From: Ephydatia muelleri
Taxonomy: Eukaryota > Porifera > Demospongiae > Spongillida > Spongillidae
Direction of reading: 5' to 3'
Assembly: GCA_013339895.1 (NCBI GenBank)
Contig: JABACO010000007.1
Coordinates: 1,482,929 to 1,546,928 of the forward strand
Length of the DNA stretch: 64,000 nucleotides
Positions 54,156-64,000 of this stretch are shown piece after piece. Position numbers and translations under genes: made by a program. Every line of letters starts with the position of its first letter. The stretch's first letter is position 1. The notes under the pieces are model-generated. The model did not search any database. It was not told the DNA's origin and saw nothing but the letters and a program-made list of their open reading frames with translations.

Positions 54156-54604
54156 GGGTAAGAAGCAAAAAAAAACTTGCTTCAGGTACTGTCTCACGTT
54201 ACGCATAACATATAGGCCTGTTTTAAAGCTTTAACAGCAAGGCTTGGCCCGTATGTTGCGGGTTTAGTATGGGTTTTAGCTTCTAACAGGAACGATTTGT
54301 AGCACTATTTTCTTGTTTGGCTATATGAGCTATATCTCGTGAAGTAGTTGGATGGCGGGAAAAAAGTTCCGTCTTGGCAGAATGCCATGAACAAAAGGCT
54401 CTCAACAGTCTTGTTGATCAGTCAAGGCAAGAGCGTGCAGAACGGACTAAAGAATATTTTGGAACCAGTGAGCTTCGTGTGTTGTTAAAATCACTAATAG
54501 TGTCATTGCTACAGCAAATCCTATGATGAACTATTCAGTGTTTTATCACGTGACCGTGTCGACATTTTTCACGCGGGCGTTGTGAATCCAGTAATTCAAT
54601 AAAC

Positions 54605-54656
54605 GTAGCGGTGATGTAATCCAGCGATGTGTTGAGACAGGGTACGAGACTAACTG
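54605..54656. mobile_element. Solo end of the CTAGTCTCGTACC TIR family
   Basis: ACGTAGCGGTGATGTAATCC followed by GGGTACGAGACTA, as at 17095-17150. No partner end nearby. Confidence 0.6.
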
Positions 54657-54782
54657 GGAACAATTCAACAATACGCTGCAACCCCTCTTATCTCGCCAAC
54701 TGATTAATGACACTGGGTTACCGGACTAGGGACACACATAGTATGAGGGGCTTGTTAGATGTGATACAATTACCCACGAAGA

Positions 54783-54992
54783 GGCCAGTTACAATTCCCG
54801 CGCCCCTTTTCACACCTTATTAATTTAATTAAATAAATTTATAGGTGTTTTCCATATTAAACTTGTATTCCGATTATTTTTATTGTTTTTGTTATTATTG
54901 ATTAATAACATTGCGAAAAGTACAGTTACAATTCCCGCCCCTTTTCACACCTTATTAATTAAATTAAACAAATTTATAGGTGTTTTCCATAA
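54783..54992. repeat. Tandem duplication, two units of about 80 bp
   Basis: AGTTACAATTCCCGC, CCCTTTTCACACCTTATTAA and TTTATAGGTGTTTTCCATA occur twice (about 54789 and 54922), separated by a short AT-rich stretch. Confidence 0.88.
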
Positions 54993-55780
54993 CATTTATT
55001 CCATTCCATAATTTTCTGCATGCCGAGCCTAGGCAACCACAACACTCAACCGCGCACACTTTACTCTTCTCATTATCGCTTATAAGTGCACGGTCACGGA
55101 AAACACCGATAATTAGATAATACGTCCGTACTTGTATATACCACATGGACTATTTTTCAGTGATCTTGTGAGGTTTCGTTTTGCAGCGGTTGTGATCGAC
55201 GCATTAGTATTATATTCTGAGGCTATACATAAATGTATGTAGCTGGTAGCGCGTAGCTGTACGCTGAGTGACTTAGTGTTGTGGGGGGTGCATATATGGT
55301 TGTACGCTGAGTGCGCCGGCTTATAGGGATGTATTGGTAGCAAACGCTGAATGTGTGTTGATAGCCGTGTATGTGCGCTGAGTGTGCAGTGTCAGGTTGG
55401 AAGACCTTATCACGCGCTGCATCCCTCCCCCTACCATGAAGACTGTAGATATAGCCAGTTTTATTTAACTTTAGCACGGACCCTGTTGGTAACAATCACT
55501 CGTTTGCGGCCGTCTCTATACACAATTATTATAACCACTGGCAATGTCGTGCTATACACGGCCAGCCTGCGTACGCAAATTTGCGTCTTCCGCGTATAAT
55601 CGGTTATTAAGCTACGCATGATGCATGTGTGTGGTCAGAAGAGGTACGCTTACCACTTGAGAATCTTGGAGACCTCGTTACACTGTCAGGTAACTCCTTT
55701 CAGTGCTCATGGTTACTCAAAATGCGTAACTTCAAACTTCTCTTTTGACTTACGATTATATAGCTATGAAGGAGGTGGTT

Positions 55781-55979
55781 GCATTCCAATTTATAATCAA
55801 TTCCACTTCCTCTTGGCGCCGGATCAATGCAGCATTAATGATTACAATATCGGCTGATCCGCTTAATCCTATTGGATGAATGTTTCGTGCGAAGAGATCC
55901 TGCTAGCTTGTACAAAAAGGGCGACACAGTGACACAGATACTGATCTACAGTTACGGTTGACTACATGCAGATAAGAAT
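55781..55979. promoter_or_regulatory. Orphan copy of the H2A/H2B divergent promoter
   Basis: From GCATTCCAATTTATAATCAA through TTGGCGCCGGATCA, GATCCGCTTAATCCTATTGG and CCTGCTAGCTTGTACAAAAA to CAGATAAGAAT it follows 58651-58869 step by step, with a deletion of about 20-25 bp that removes one internal CCAAT box. The match ends exactly at the H2A start codon (AAGAATT instead of AAGAATG). Neither flank holds a histone frame. Confidence 0.85.
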
Positions 55980-56394
55980 TTGCACCTTTGTGGAAATGAT
56001 GTCATATGATCGTATTATCTTTACTGAAATCAGAAACAGTCCAGTCCTTTTATGCATTTGTAACATGTATCTTGGGGTAGTGGCAGAAACCAATTTCTAG
56101 ATCATGGACTGGATGTGTACTGTAACCTGAGAGCTATAGAGAGTCCGCAAAACTGGATGCTAAGATCCGGATGCTGATTTTGTGGATGACTACAAACTGC
56201 AATATTTATTTGGCATGCGTCTATCAGTAGTCCGCAAATCTCGTTTACCACTCGGAGGATGGGAAGCCTGCATGCTGCTCTGGACCTGAATGGCTGTCAC
56301 TTCACCGCGGCTTATGGCGGGTGTGACAGCTGGTTAAGCGGCTCATGCAAGCTGCTGAGGCACGAAAGCATGCAGCTAACGACCACAGGAAAAA

Positions 56395-56525
56395 AACGCG
56401 TAGAATCACTTTGGAATCATTACGTGATTGAACAGTAAAAATCACACGCGTTTGATTTTATTGTTCAATCACACAATGATTTTACAGACGATTTAAAATC
56501 CTTATAAAATCAAACTTTGATTCGA
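56395..56525. repeat. Imperfect inverted repeat
   Basis: GTGATTGAACAGTAAAAATC near 56433 faces TTTTATTGTTCAATCAC near 56455-56472, with TAGAATCATT-like arms further out. Possible small MITE. Confidence 0.4.
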
Positions 56526-57480
56526 CCCATTTTTCCCTGTGGACCAGAAGTGTTCTTCATTGGGATGGACCTCGCGCATACTTGCTGTCGATCTTAATAT
56601 GGTGCTTGGGACAAGCCCAGCAATTTTTCACCTCTTGCATCACGTATTGCTGTCCACACAACCAGCAGCAAGTCCAAGCCACGTTCGACTTTTATAGTAG
56701 ACTGAGTCTTGGTCTAGCAATTGCCAGAGCAATCATGTCGTCGCTGAAAGCGTAAAAAGGTCCAGCGAGATCCTGTGTGTAATTCACCGATTCACACGCA
56801 ACACAGGATTGCAAACAGTGCTCTCTACTTTCATGTACGAAGTATATACTCCTGTCGGATTGCATGGGTGCATGCATGCAGTAATGAGTCTATTTAATGA
56901 CCGATACGCGCATATTGTCAGAGATCATCTAATATATGATCTCTGATATTGTGTAAGGTCCTCTGGTCAATGGAAGCTCAAACTTCTGAGGAGGCCAGAA
57001 GTTTGTCCAAGACTGAGTCATGTAACCGAAAGACCGTAATAGATCTGCCAGCCACCCGGAATCTTATTTACTTTGCGAAATATCAACCAGTTTCAACCGA
57101 CGTGGCCATGGTGCAACAAAACTCAGACACACTTACACGCTAGTCTGGCGTAGCACAGCAACGTTTATTTTCGGAGGGTATGCTACGCCAGATTACTTAC
57201 AAGTAGAATATTTATACGAGTACAGTTCGTTGTCCCGTCCAGGGTACCAGTACTATAGTAGAAGCGGGCCAGGATTGAACGTGTGTTGGCTCATCAAAGA
57301 CAGGCGAGTATAAAAGCTCAATTGCCACCTCCGACTTATTTTCCATGATCTGAGTACTGACATTAGTTAACTAGTTTATGACGTAGCAGACTACAGATTA
57401 CGTAATGACCGAAACCTCAAGTACTACTTACGACAATTTTCCATTCAGTGCATGCAAATACCATAAAATATATAGCATAT

Positions 57481-57728
57481 GGGACAGTTTCCGCGAAAAT
57501 TGCCCCACGGTTAAAATGTTATAGAAATGCATCGCGTTAGAATCGCTATAACTTCCCAACGGATAACGCTATCGACTTCCTATCTTCACACTTCATACTA
57601 CACTATTTCACTATGAAGTGTTGAAATTAGAAAGTCGATAGCTTATCCGTTGGGAAGTTATAGCGCTTCAACCGCGATGCATTTTTATAACATTTTAACC
57701 GTGGGGCAATTTTCGCGGAAACTGTCCC
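57481..57728. mobile_element. 248-bp foldback element, GGGACAG family, short member
   Basis: GGGACAGTTTCCGCGAAAAT and its complement bound arms of about 115 bp that meet near CACTATGAAGTG. Interior blocks match the 34856-35677 element. ATAT flanks both ends and may be the target duplication. Confidence 0.88.
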
Positions 57729-58194
57729 ATATGATCTAATCGATTTTTCACAATCCACTGATGCAATCGCAATATATTTTCGACTTAAAATGTCTCTCGA
57801 TATATCCTTTAAAATGTATTGTATGCGCCAAATAGACTATAGTATAGGTCCGGGAAACGATCCCTTGTATTATTTCTCCCACCAAGGTATACTTCAAAAT
57901 GCACTAAACATTACCTTGCATCATTTCTCCTAAGCATGCATGCATGTGCTCACTGGGTATGCATTCCCTCGTGCACCAGGCAGAAAGACGCCTCACATAT
58001 CTTACTTACGACCCCAAGTTCTAGACTTATATGACCACCTCCGCATGATTCTGTTGAGCCAACGGCAAGGTGCTTCTCCAGTGGCTGGGTCCTACTCCCT
58101 CCAACTGAGCCAGCACCATGCATTAAACATCAGGTTCTGTCATAACCATAATGAATAACAACAGACCCATGGTGAAAGGTTTTGTACAAGTGAT

Positions 58195-58210
58195 GGCTTT
58201 TATAAAAGCC
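58195..58210 (-). terminator. Histone 3' stem-loop, H2B
   Basis: GGCTTTTATAAAAGCC, about 37 nt after the H2B stop. The 6-bp stem matches the histone mRNA signal; the loop reads UAUA, differing from the usual UUUC-type loop at its second base. Confidence 0.7.
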
Positions 58211-58246
58211 GGTAAAGAAGATGAGAACTGGATAGAAGATGGCAGT

Positions 58247-58612
58247 TTACTTGCTGCTGGTGTACTTGGTCACAGCCTTGGTACCCTCACTGACTGCGTG
58301 CTTCGACAGCTCACCAGGTAGGTGGAGTCTCACGGCCGTCTGGACCTCCCGGCTGGTGATGGTGTGCTTCTTGTTGTAGTGGGCCAGACGAGACGCCTCG
58401 GTGGCAATCCTCTCGAAGATGTCGTTGACAAACGAGTTCATGATGGACATGGCCTTGCTGGAGATGCCTGTATCAGGGTGGACCTGCTTCATCACCTTGT
58501 AGATGTAGATGGAGTAGCTCTCCTTGCGGAGCTTCTTCTTCTTGCCCTTCTCTCCGGGAACCTTGGGCTTGGCTGCCTTCTCTCCCTTCTTGCTAGCGAC
58601 CTTTCCTGGCAT
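58247..58612 (-). CDS. H2B: Histone H2B
   Basis: Intron-less 121-residue frame. A Lys-rich N-terminal tail is followed by the histone fold from [20 protein letters not shown] through [16 protein letters not shown] and [20 protein letters not shown], and the C-terminal helix ending AVTKYTSSK. All core H2B signatures are intact; length is normal for metazoan H2B. The Lys at KYTSSK is the conserved ubiquitination site by family knowledge. It is divergent from H2A across 255 bp and ends with a stem-loop, typical of replication-dependent histone genes expressed in S phase. Confidence 0.98.
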   Translation of the reverse strand: MPGKVASKKGEKAAKPKVPGEKGKKKKLRKESYSIYIYKVMKQVHPDTGISSKAMSIMNSFVNDIFERIATEASRLAHYNKKHTITSREVQTAVRLHLPGELSKHAVSEGTKAVTKYTSSK

Positions 58613-58867
58613 TCTGTTCTGTTCGAACTGATGAATGAGAAGTGAGAGATGCGTTCCAATTTATAATCAATTCCACTTCCGCTTGGCGCCGGATCACTTT
58701 TAGACTACCCAATGAAATCGCAGCATTAATGTCAATTGACTGATCCGCTTAATCCTATTGGATGAGTGTTTTCGTGCGAAGTGATCCTGCTAGCTTGTAC
58801 AAAAAGGGCGGGACACAGTGAAGCAGTTACTATTGTTTGATCTCACGGTTGACTCTAACAGATAAGA
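58613..58867. promoter_or_regulatory. Divergent H2A/H2B promoter
   Basis: TATAAATTGG on the minus strand (58665-58656) lies about 45-50 bp before the H2B start. CCAAT boxes are seen at 58656-58660 and in CTACCCAATG, plus CCTATTGG (reverse CCAAT) toward H2A, and TACAAAAAG about 65 bp before the H2A start acts as a weak TATA-like box. CCAAT pairs are usual in coordinated histone promoters. Confidence 0.75.
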
Positions 58868-59275
58868 ATGACTGGACGTGGAAAAGGAGGCAAAGCCCGC
58901 GCTAAGGCCAAAAGCCGTTCTGCCCGCGCAGGACTGCAGTTCCCCGTTGGACGTGTTCACCGTCTTCTCCGTCAAGGGAACTACGCCGAGCGTATCGGGG
59001 CGGGAGCTCCCGTGTACCTCGCCGCGGTGATGGAGTACCTTGCCGCCGAAATCCTGGAGCTGGCGGGAAACGCAGCCCGCGACAACAAGAAGCAGAGGAT
59101 CAATCCCCGCCACCTTCAGCTGGCCATCAGGAACGACGAAGAACTGAACAAGCTGCTGGCCGGAGTGACCATCGCTCAGGGAGGTGTGCTGCCCAACATC
59201 CAGGCCACCCTCCTCCCCAAGAAGGCCGCAGCTGGTACTGCTCCCGCCAAGAAGTCTCAGGGAGAAGACGCCTAA
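58868..59275 (+). CDS. H2A: Histone H2A with SQ-containing tail
   Basis: Intron-less 135-residue frame: [20 protein letters not shown] tail, [20 protein letters not shown], the acidic-patch region [20 protein letters not shown] and the docking segment [15 protein letters not shown]. It is longer than canonical H2A (about 125-130) because of a C-terminal [16 protein letters not shown]. The SQ dipeptide recalls H2A.X, whose SQ[E/D]-hydrophobic end is phosphorylated after DNA breaks, but here SQ is followed by GEDA, so it is not a canonical H2A.X end. Presence of the 3' stem-loop marks it as replication-dependent. Confidence 0.97.
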   Translation: MTGRGKGGKARAKAKSRSARAGLQFPVGRVHRLLRQGNYAERIGAGAPVYLAAVMEYLAAEILELAGNAARDNKKQRINPRHLQLAIRNDEELNKLLAGVTIAQGGVLPNIQATLLPKKAAAGTAPAKKSQGEDA

Positions 59276-59307
59276 ACATCTTATAATTTCCTGTCGCTTT
59301 AAAAACT

Positions 59308-59323
59308 GGCTTTTTTCAAAGCC
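59308..59323 (+). terminator. Histone 3' stem-loop, H2A
   Basis: GGCTTTTTTCAAAGCC followed by ACCAC, 32 nt after the stop: a 6-bp stem with UUUC loop, matching the SLBP-binding consensus. Confidence 0.92.
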
Positions 59324-59399
59324 ACCACTTCTCACGGAAGTATTTTGACCTTCGCTTCTGTGTAGCGTATGCCAATGGGACACAAGGCGTTGAGTTTTT

Positions 59400-60440
59400 A
59401 GACTTGTTGCTTCTAGATAATGGTTGGCATGCAGGTTTGCTCAAAATCAGAACTCTCTTTATGAGACTGACACATGCCAGTGTCTTGTGGTTGCCTCCAG
59501 CTTGGATTATGTGGCCATGAGAAACAAAAACAACTTTTATTTTGTACTGGACATGAAGCCCAAGAGTGTTGGTGCATGTTACATTTTTATCCGTTCATGA
59601 CACATTATAGTTAACCAATGCTTTGTTATTGCAACAAAAGTAACTCATGATATGATTGCATGTTAATGAGCAAATAACAATATGAGTAGTATGATGTGAT
59701 GCTTTTGGTGACAGTGTGGTATGGGCCTGTGCAGATTAAGGTAAGCTCTCAATCCTCTTACACCTGCATGTGGAGTGGTTGATGTGATGAATCAGCTCCT
59801 CCTCTATATATGGCATAGAATAATTTACTCGCGGTTTACGAATCACCGAATATTCCCGTATACCTTCCCATACCAATGTATGGGTTAGTTGTATACCAAG
59901 GACGCCAGATTTTTCCAAGGATTTGAAATTTGAAAATGTTAGTACACTACATTTGTTATGATTTTTAGTGCTGTCGCCGTATTTTTCCTATTTAAGCTGG
60001 GGCTTCCCTAGGATTGTCATAACATTGTCCCCAAATGTACAGGTAGTCAATGAGAAGGGTTTCTCATTACAATATTCCACGGTCATTTGTGTCAATACCT
60101 TTACGATTTACGATTTTGATATTTGAAAATAATATAGCTAGTACATCAAAGAACTATAAAATGTACTAAAAAATAGGCCTTCCTATTGAAAAATCGGCTT
60201 CCATACCCGGGAGAAGCATTTCATGTTGAATCTGTACGTTCCTCCATCTCGTGCCCTCAAAATTGACTCACGTGCGTTGATCTGCGTTATGAGTGTGGCC
60301 CTCCTTCAGTTTTTTGATGGCATGAAATCGGTCCCAGACCTCTTGTCGCGCTGCCCAAAAAGGTTTTCTACCAGTTGAGTTACTAACCCGATGCGATCGG
60401 GATCGTTTGTATTAATCGCGCATACAGTACCATCCAGACG
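59400..60440. other. No gene recognised
   Basis: AT-rich unique sequence downstream of H2A. Confidence 0.4.
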
Positions 60441-60550
60441 TAGCTTGACACACGCGTGCGCGCGTCACGAGTGATACCCGTGCGTGACTCGAGCATACTT
60501 GTGTTTCACACGCATCAGGTTAGTCGTGGCACGAAGCGACATTTTCGAGA

Positions 60551-60772
60551 CACGAACTCGCGTGCAATTAAGGGACACGACTTCACACATTCGTGACACG
60601 ACTTCGCCGCACATTCGAAACACGACAATGTAACTACGAGTCACGATTGTTAACCGTCGTGTCACGAACTAATATACTCGAAACACGAATGTTCTCGGTC
60701 GAGACTCGACAATTCAGACGCGTGTCCCGGAAGCAAACATACATGCGGACTCGAGCGTGTCTCGCGCACGTT
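60551..60772. repeat. Degenerate 21-bp-periodic CACGA array
   Basis: CACGA (or CTCGA/CCCGG) recurs at about 60551, 60576, 60597, 60621, 60642, 60663, 60684, 60705, 60726 and 60750, i.e. steps of 21 with a few of 24-25. Only the core is conserved; the intervening 16 bp vary. The plus frame from 60593 is open as a 7-residue repeat ([EV][TS]R plus four variable residues). CpG-rich compared with its surroundings. Confidence 0.7.
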
Positions 60773-60805
60773 TGTCAAGCTACGTCTGGATGGTACTGTG
60801 CATAG

Positions 60806-62926
60806 TTGTGTATTCGTTCTGATATTTGTCTGTGGCGTGTATATACGCAACTATTGGAACCAATACGGCGCCACAACGTGCATGCATTGTGTTTTCTAAA
60901 TAATGTGCACCATTGATCGAACAACACTGAAGCATCCTGAAAGCAGCTTCAACTGCGTGATAGCTGTATTGTATCTGCTGTGTATTAATTGTCTCCAAAC
61001 TTTCTACAGGGAAATATATTCACACCATTCACACAGTGTTGCACTACTATCGTATACTTATGTCTGGCTGCAAATTAGCATTGCTTTGAGGTTAGTGTCC
61101 CTCTCATACGTTTTGTGCCAATACACCCACACACACTGCACACATATACTCACATGCATATGCTTGCATGTGCACTTGAATGTCTAATGAGATATCAATT
61201 TTGAAAAAGATACCTCAGCATTTGCTTTGCCGTCTCACAAGTATTGTGCCAGTAGAGAGAGACACACATGCACACCACAAACACACACACATGCGCACAT
61301 GCACACACAAACACACACACGCACACACGGTCATGTACACTAATGACTGATGCAAATCTTCAATAATACACGAATTACACATGACTGTAAACACAATTTC
61401 TATGTACACATGTACATGAAGTGATGATTGATACTAATATCATGCATACTTCTCTATTTTGCAGTTGGGACACTGCATCCAACTGGGTCTATTGAGAGCA
61501 GTTTAGCTTGTGCAGCTAGCAATACATACAGTGTCAAGTATCCACCATGCACTCCTACCAATCGACCTATATAGACCATGTGGTGCCTGATGAGCTACAT
61601 CTGTTCCTGGAGATCCTCATTGAAAGTTTAATATCAGATGCAGTTGAATTGGACATGACAGAAAAATGAAAGCAGACAGACCTCTTTCAGGGTGCAACAT
61701 TAAATAAGGGGCAGGCTGGAATATAAAAGAGAAGTCACAAGAGCTTGACTGGACGGACGTCTCTTGGAGATGCACAACAACAAAAATATCTATCATTACT
61801 GCCAGCACAATTTTCTAGTGTCCTTCATATACATGTACATGAAGTGATTATTGATCTGATTAATTTAATGGGAAGCCCACAATAATTGATTTCAATAGTT
61901 AAACACGCTTTTTCACAACAAACATGTATAGGCGTTCAAAAACAAGTTTTTCACTTTATCTTGGAGAATGCATTGCACCTTGTCCATGTGACAGAACTCT
62001 TCATTTTGATAGGGAACTCAACTGCACATCCATCACCGTTTTGGTCATACTTGACATACCATTCATCTGTGAAGTATCTCTCATCAAAATCATCACGACC
62101 ATACTCCTTATAACCTCTTTCTGCAATAACTCCTTTGTCAGCAAAGAGGAATTGAAATACATCTGTTTGCATGCTAAGAGATAAACGATTTTTTTGAATA
62201 GTTCCAGCAGATAGGGAGCGGCTGATTTGGAAAATAAACTGACTTGCACTGTCTAAAATTGAAAATCAGTGTACAGGTACAAACAGTGCACAAGAGGAGT
62301 GGTGGGTGGGTCAGCAAAGTTCAGGTCGTCGATAGCTGGCTATGAGACTGAATGGTTGCTTTCCCAAGAACACCATTATATATAGCAATACAATACCTGG
62401 AACCAGACGAAGGAACAATCTAGTTTGGGATAGTATGTTTAGAGGGGGAGTTGCAGACAGGCAGGCAGGCTAGACCTACTTTAACCTTAGACAAAGTCCC
62501 CTTTCAATGCCCCTATATGCTTTTCCATGCTACATCTAATTATAAGCAAGGGTTAGGTGCACAACCATTCACCCTTCATCAAAACATTAAACATTGTTTA
62601 CTCCCTAAACAACTCTTTGTGGTGCTTTCAGTATATGACTTACTTTTGTGTATGCATGTGTGTGAATGTAGGTATTTATAATCTCTTTGTGGTACATCTG
62701 AAATTACTTTTCGTGTGCATGCATCGCCGCCATGTGTATGTGTAGGACTCCTATCTTTTGCATGTGAAATGGTGTGAAGCTCAATAAACTTCCCTCATTC
62801 CACTCCATGCATGTTGGTTTAATGTGCATATGTTCGGCATGATCATAACTGCATGCATGCAGTGGTATATGAAACTAGTCATGTACAACACCCTATGAAA
62901 TGTGTGTCTGTGTGCAAGTGCAAGTG

Positions 62927-62928
<2 letters not shown>
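60806..62928. other. Mostly non-coding; one possible exon on the minus strand
   Basis: Contains CA-rich runs at 61128-61160 and 61262-61330. On the minus strand, after a TTATCTCTTAG acceptor at about 62175, a frame reads GVIAERGYKEYGRDDFDERY and KYDQNGDGCAVEFPI to about 61965, which looks protein-like (a DxNGDG loop resembles an EF-hand but the position-12 Glu is absent). A weak GTGCAA donor follows. Unsupported beyond that. Confidence 0.3.

Positions 62929-62979
<51 letters not shown>
62929..62979. repeat. (TG)n microsatellite
   Basis: About 25 TG units. Confidence 0.96.
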
Positions 62980-62980
<1 letters not shown>

Positions 62981-63071
62981 AGTGACCAGTGATTTGGATA
63001 ACGTCCGGTCATCGGACAATATCCGACCAATTTAGACAATTGACGGGTAGAATTGCGCATGCGCGGACAAG

Positions 63072-63341
63072 ATGTCTGAGAAACGAGCAGACGAAGCGGT
63101 TAGTGCGGTTGATGATAATAGCCCATGTAAAAAGCGTGGTCTTACTATACAAACTGTAAAAAAGTGGGTGAAGGACAATGAAAAAGAGCTGACCACGACA
63201 TTGTGGCTTACCTATGATCGCCTTGATCGTGACCACGTGTCTGCTTTGAAGTGCAAAGTGTGCATACAGTTTGAAGACCAGCTAACTAGCACCAGAAACT
63301 TCAACCCCACGTTCATTAGTGGGTCAACAAACTTCCGTGTA
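63072..63341 (+). CDS. C17orf113/ZNF862-like zinc-finger protein, first exon only
   Basis: From the ATG at 63072 the frame reads a short Lys-rich N-terminus (PCKKRGLTIQTVKKWVKDNE) and then TLWLTYDRLDRDHVSALKCK, CKVCIQFEDQL and FISGSTNFR, where a GT splice donor (GTACTC or GTGTAC) ends the homology. The K.W...NE....WL.Y......V..LKC..C pattern is that of the BED-like zinc finger at the start of hAT-derived C17orf113/ZNF862-like proteins; the paired His residues should lie in the next exon, beyond the TG tract or outside the window. Whether it is a host gene or a hAT transposon ORF cannot be told from this exon. Confidence 0.55.
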
Positions 63342-63443
63342 CTCATTAAATTACATGTCTGGTCAAAATCTATAAATGTCTGATCGAAATTGTCATGTGT
63401 TGACTTTATGTCTGGTCAAAAGCCAAACCTTATCCAAATCACT

Positions 63444-63553
<110 letters not shown>

Positions 63554-63930
63554 CAGGAGTGCTGCCATCTGCTCTGACACAAGACAATATGTGTGAGTCA
63601 CTCCCCATTGCCCACTTCTCATTATTCATAGCCACACCACACAGTGAATCTACACAAGCCCAACCAGCCAAAGGGAAGACAGGACAGAGACAGAAGTGGA
63701 GAGGGGAGAGAGGGATGGGGAGGGGATAGGCAAAGAAAAAGGAATGGGATAGAGGGTAGGGAAAGGGGAGGAAGCTGTAAGGGAGAGAGGTGATGTGAGG
63801 AGAGGAGGGAAAAGTGTAAAATGAGGACACATGTTGATAAACAATATGACCAGTACAACTCTGTGTGGGCAGGTTATGTATTCATGCATGAATTGTCCAG
63901 GCATGTGTGTTCATCTATGTGTACAGCTGT

Positions 63931-64000
63931 ACAGGGTGATCCAAAAGTCACGCAAATCTTTCAGCTGTTATAGCTTCAGAACTTAACATTCATAAATAAA
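63931..64000. mobile_element. Possible left end of a DNA transposon, cut by the window edge
   Basis: CAGGGTGATCCAAAAGTCAC preceded by TA, followed by TTATAGCTTCAGAACTTAAC. This resembles the CAGGGTG[T/A]CCCAAAAGT termini of mariner-type invertebrate elements with TA target sites. Confidence 0.4.

Noticed and set aside
58322-59383. Frames of 107 and 197 codons antisense to H2B and H2A
   Set aside because: Shadows of GC-rich histone coding sequence.
61951-62172. EF-hand protein exon
   Set aside because: A DxNGDG loop is present, but the position-12 acidic residue and flanking helices do not fit, and the donor is weak; kept only as a note in the region entry.

Overview
The window is animal nuclear DNA: introns with GT-AG borders, a bidirectional promoter, an intron-less divergent H2A/H2B pair with 3' stem-loops, many minisatellites and a dense load of transposons (piggyBac, tyrosine-recombinase retroelements, foldback elements, MITEs). 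The gene families (a crinkler-like NTPase-nuclease gene, Roc-COR, death-domain and kelch fragments, a C17orf113/ZBED-like exon, a TMEM245 orthologue) best fit an early-branching metazoan, most likely a sponge. That placement is an inference from gene content, not a database result.

Left part (1-13.6 kb). A TMEM245 gene runs leftward (five exons assembled, 6530 to 2142; the C-terminus lies beyond the left edge). It shares a roughly 220 bp divergent promoter with a rightward five-exon gene (6750-11634) for a coiled-coil, basic protein of about 410 residues. Their introns hold minisatellites, poly-C and TG tracts, MITE relics, and a 1.2 kb foldback palindrome inserted into a minisatellite.

Mobile-element block (13.6-25.7 kb). 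A decayed TIR element carries a RecQ-type helicase fragment joined to a dead DIRS-like RT-RNaseH-tyrosine recombinase cassette. Next to it is a well-preserved 4.1 kb PAT/Ngaro-type element with complete split direct repeats (A1-ORFs-B1-A2-B2), gag and an intact tyrosine recombinase, but without the RT core and RNase H. It sits inside one copy of a duplicated host sequence; the related copy at 24.9-25.7 kb shows the unoccupied site and leads into the next gene.

Crinkler-like gene (26.1-34.6 kb). Three exons join in phase into a 738-residue protein: an N-terminal header, a P-loop NTPase, and a C-terminal PD-(D/E)XK nuclease-like domain. Its second intron (6.1 kb) has taken in a 25-bp minisatellite and a complete 3.8 kb piggyBac copy with TTAA target duplications; a 24-bp minisatellite of about 47 units lies inside that transposon. 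This is the most interesting gene in the window.

Middle and right (34.8-64 kb). Two members of a GGGACAG foldback family, several MITEs and tandem repeats surround fragments of an unrecognised gene (41.3-42.2 kb), a death-domain fragment (43.7-44.0 kb), a broken Roc-COR gene (48.2-50.3 kb) and a broken kelch gene (52.2-54.2 kb). The H2A/H2B pair is at 58.2-59.3 kb, and a near-complete copy of its shared promoter, without histone genes, lies at 55.8-56.0 kb. The right end holds an odd 21-bp-periodic array, long TG tracts, the first exon of a C17orf113/ZNF862-like gene and a possible transposon end. Many frameshifts are single-base; because the TMEM245, coiled-coil, crinkler-like and histone frames are clean, most are probably true decay, but homopolymer assembly errors cannot be excluded.
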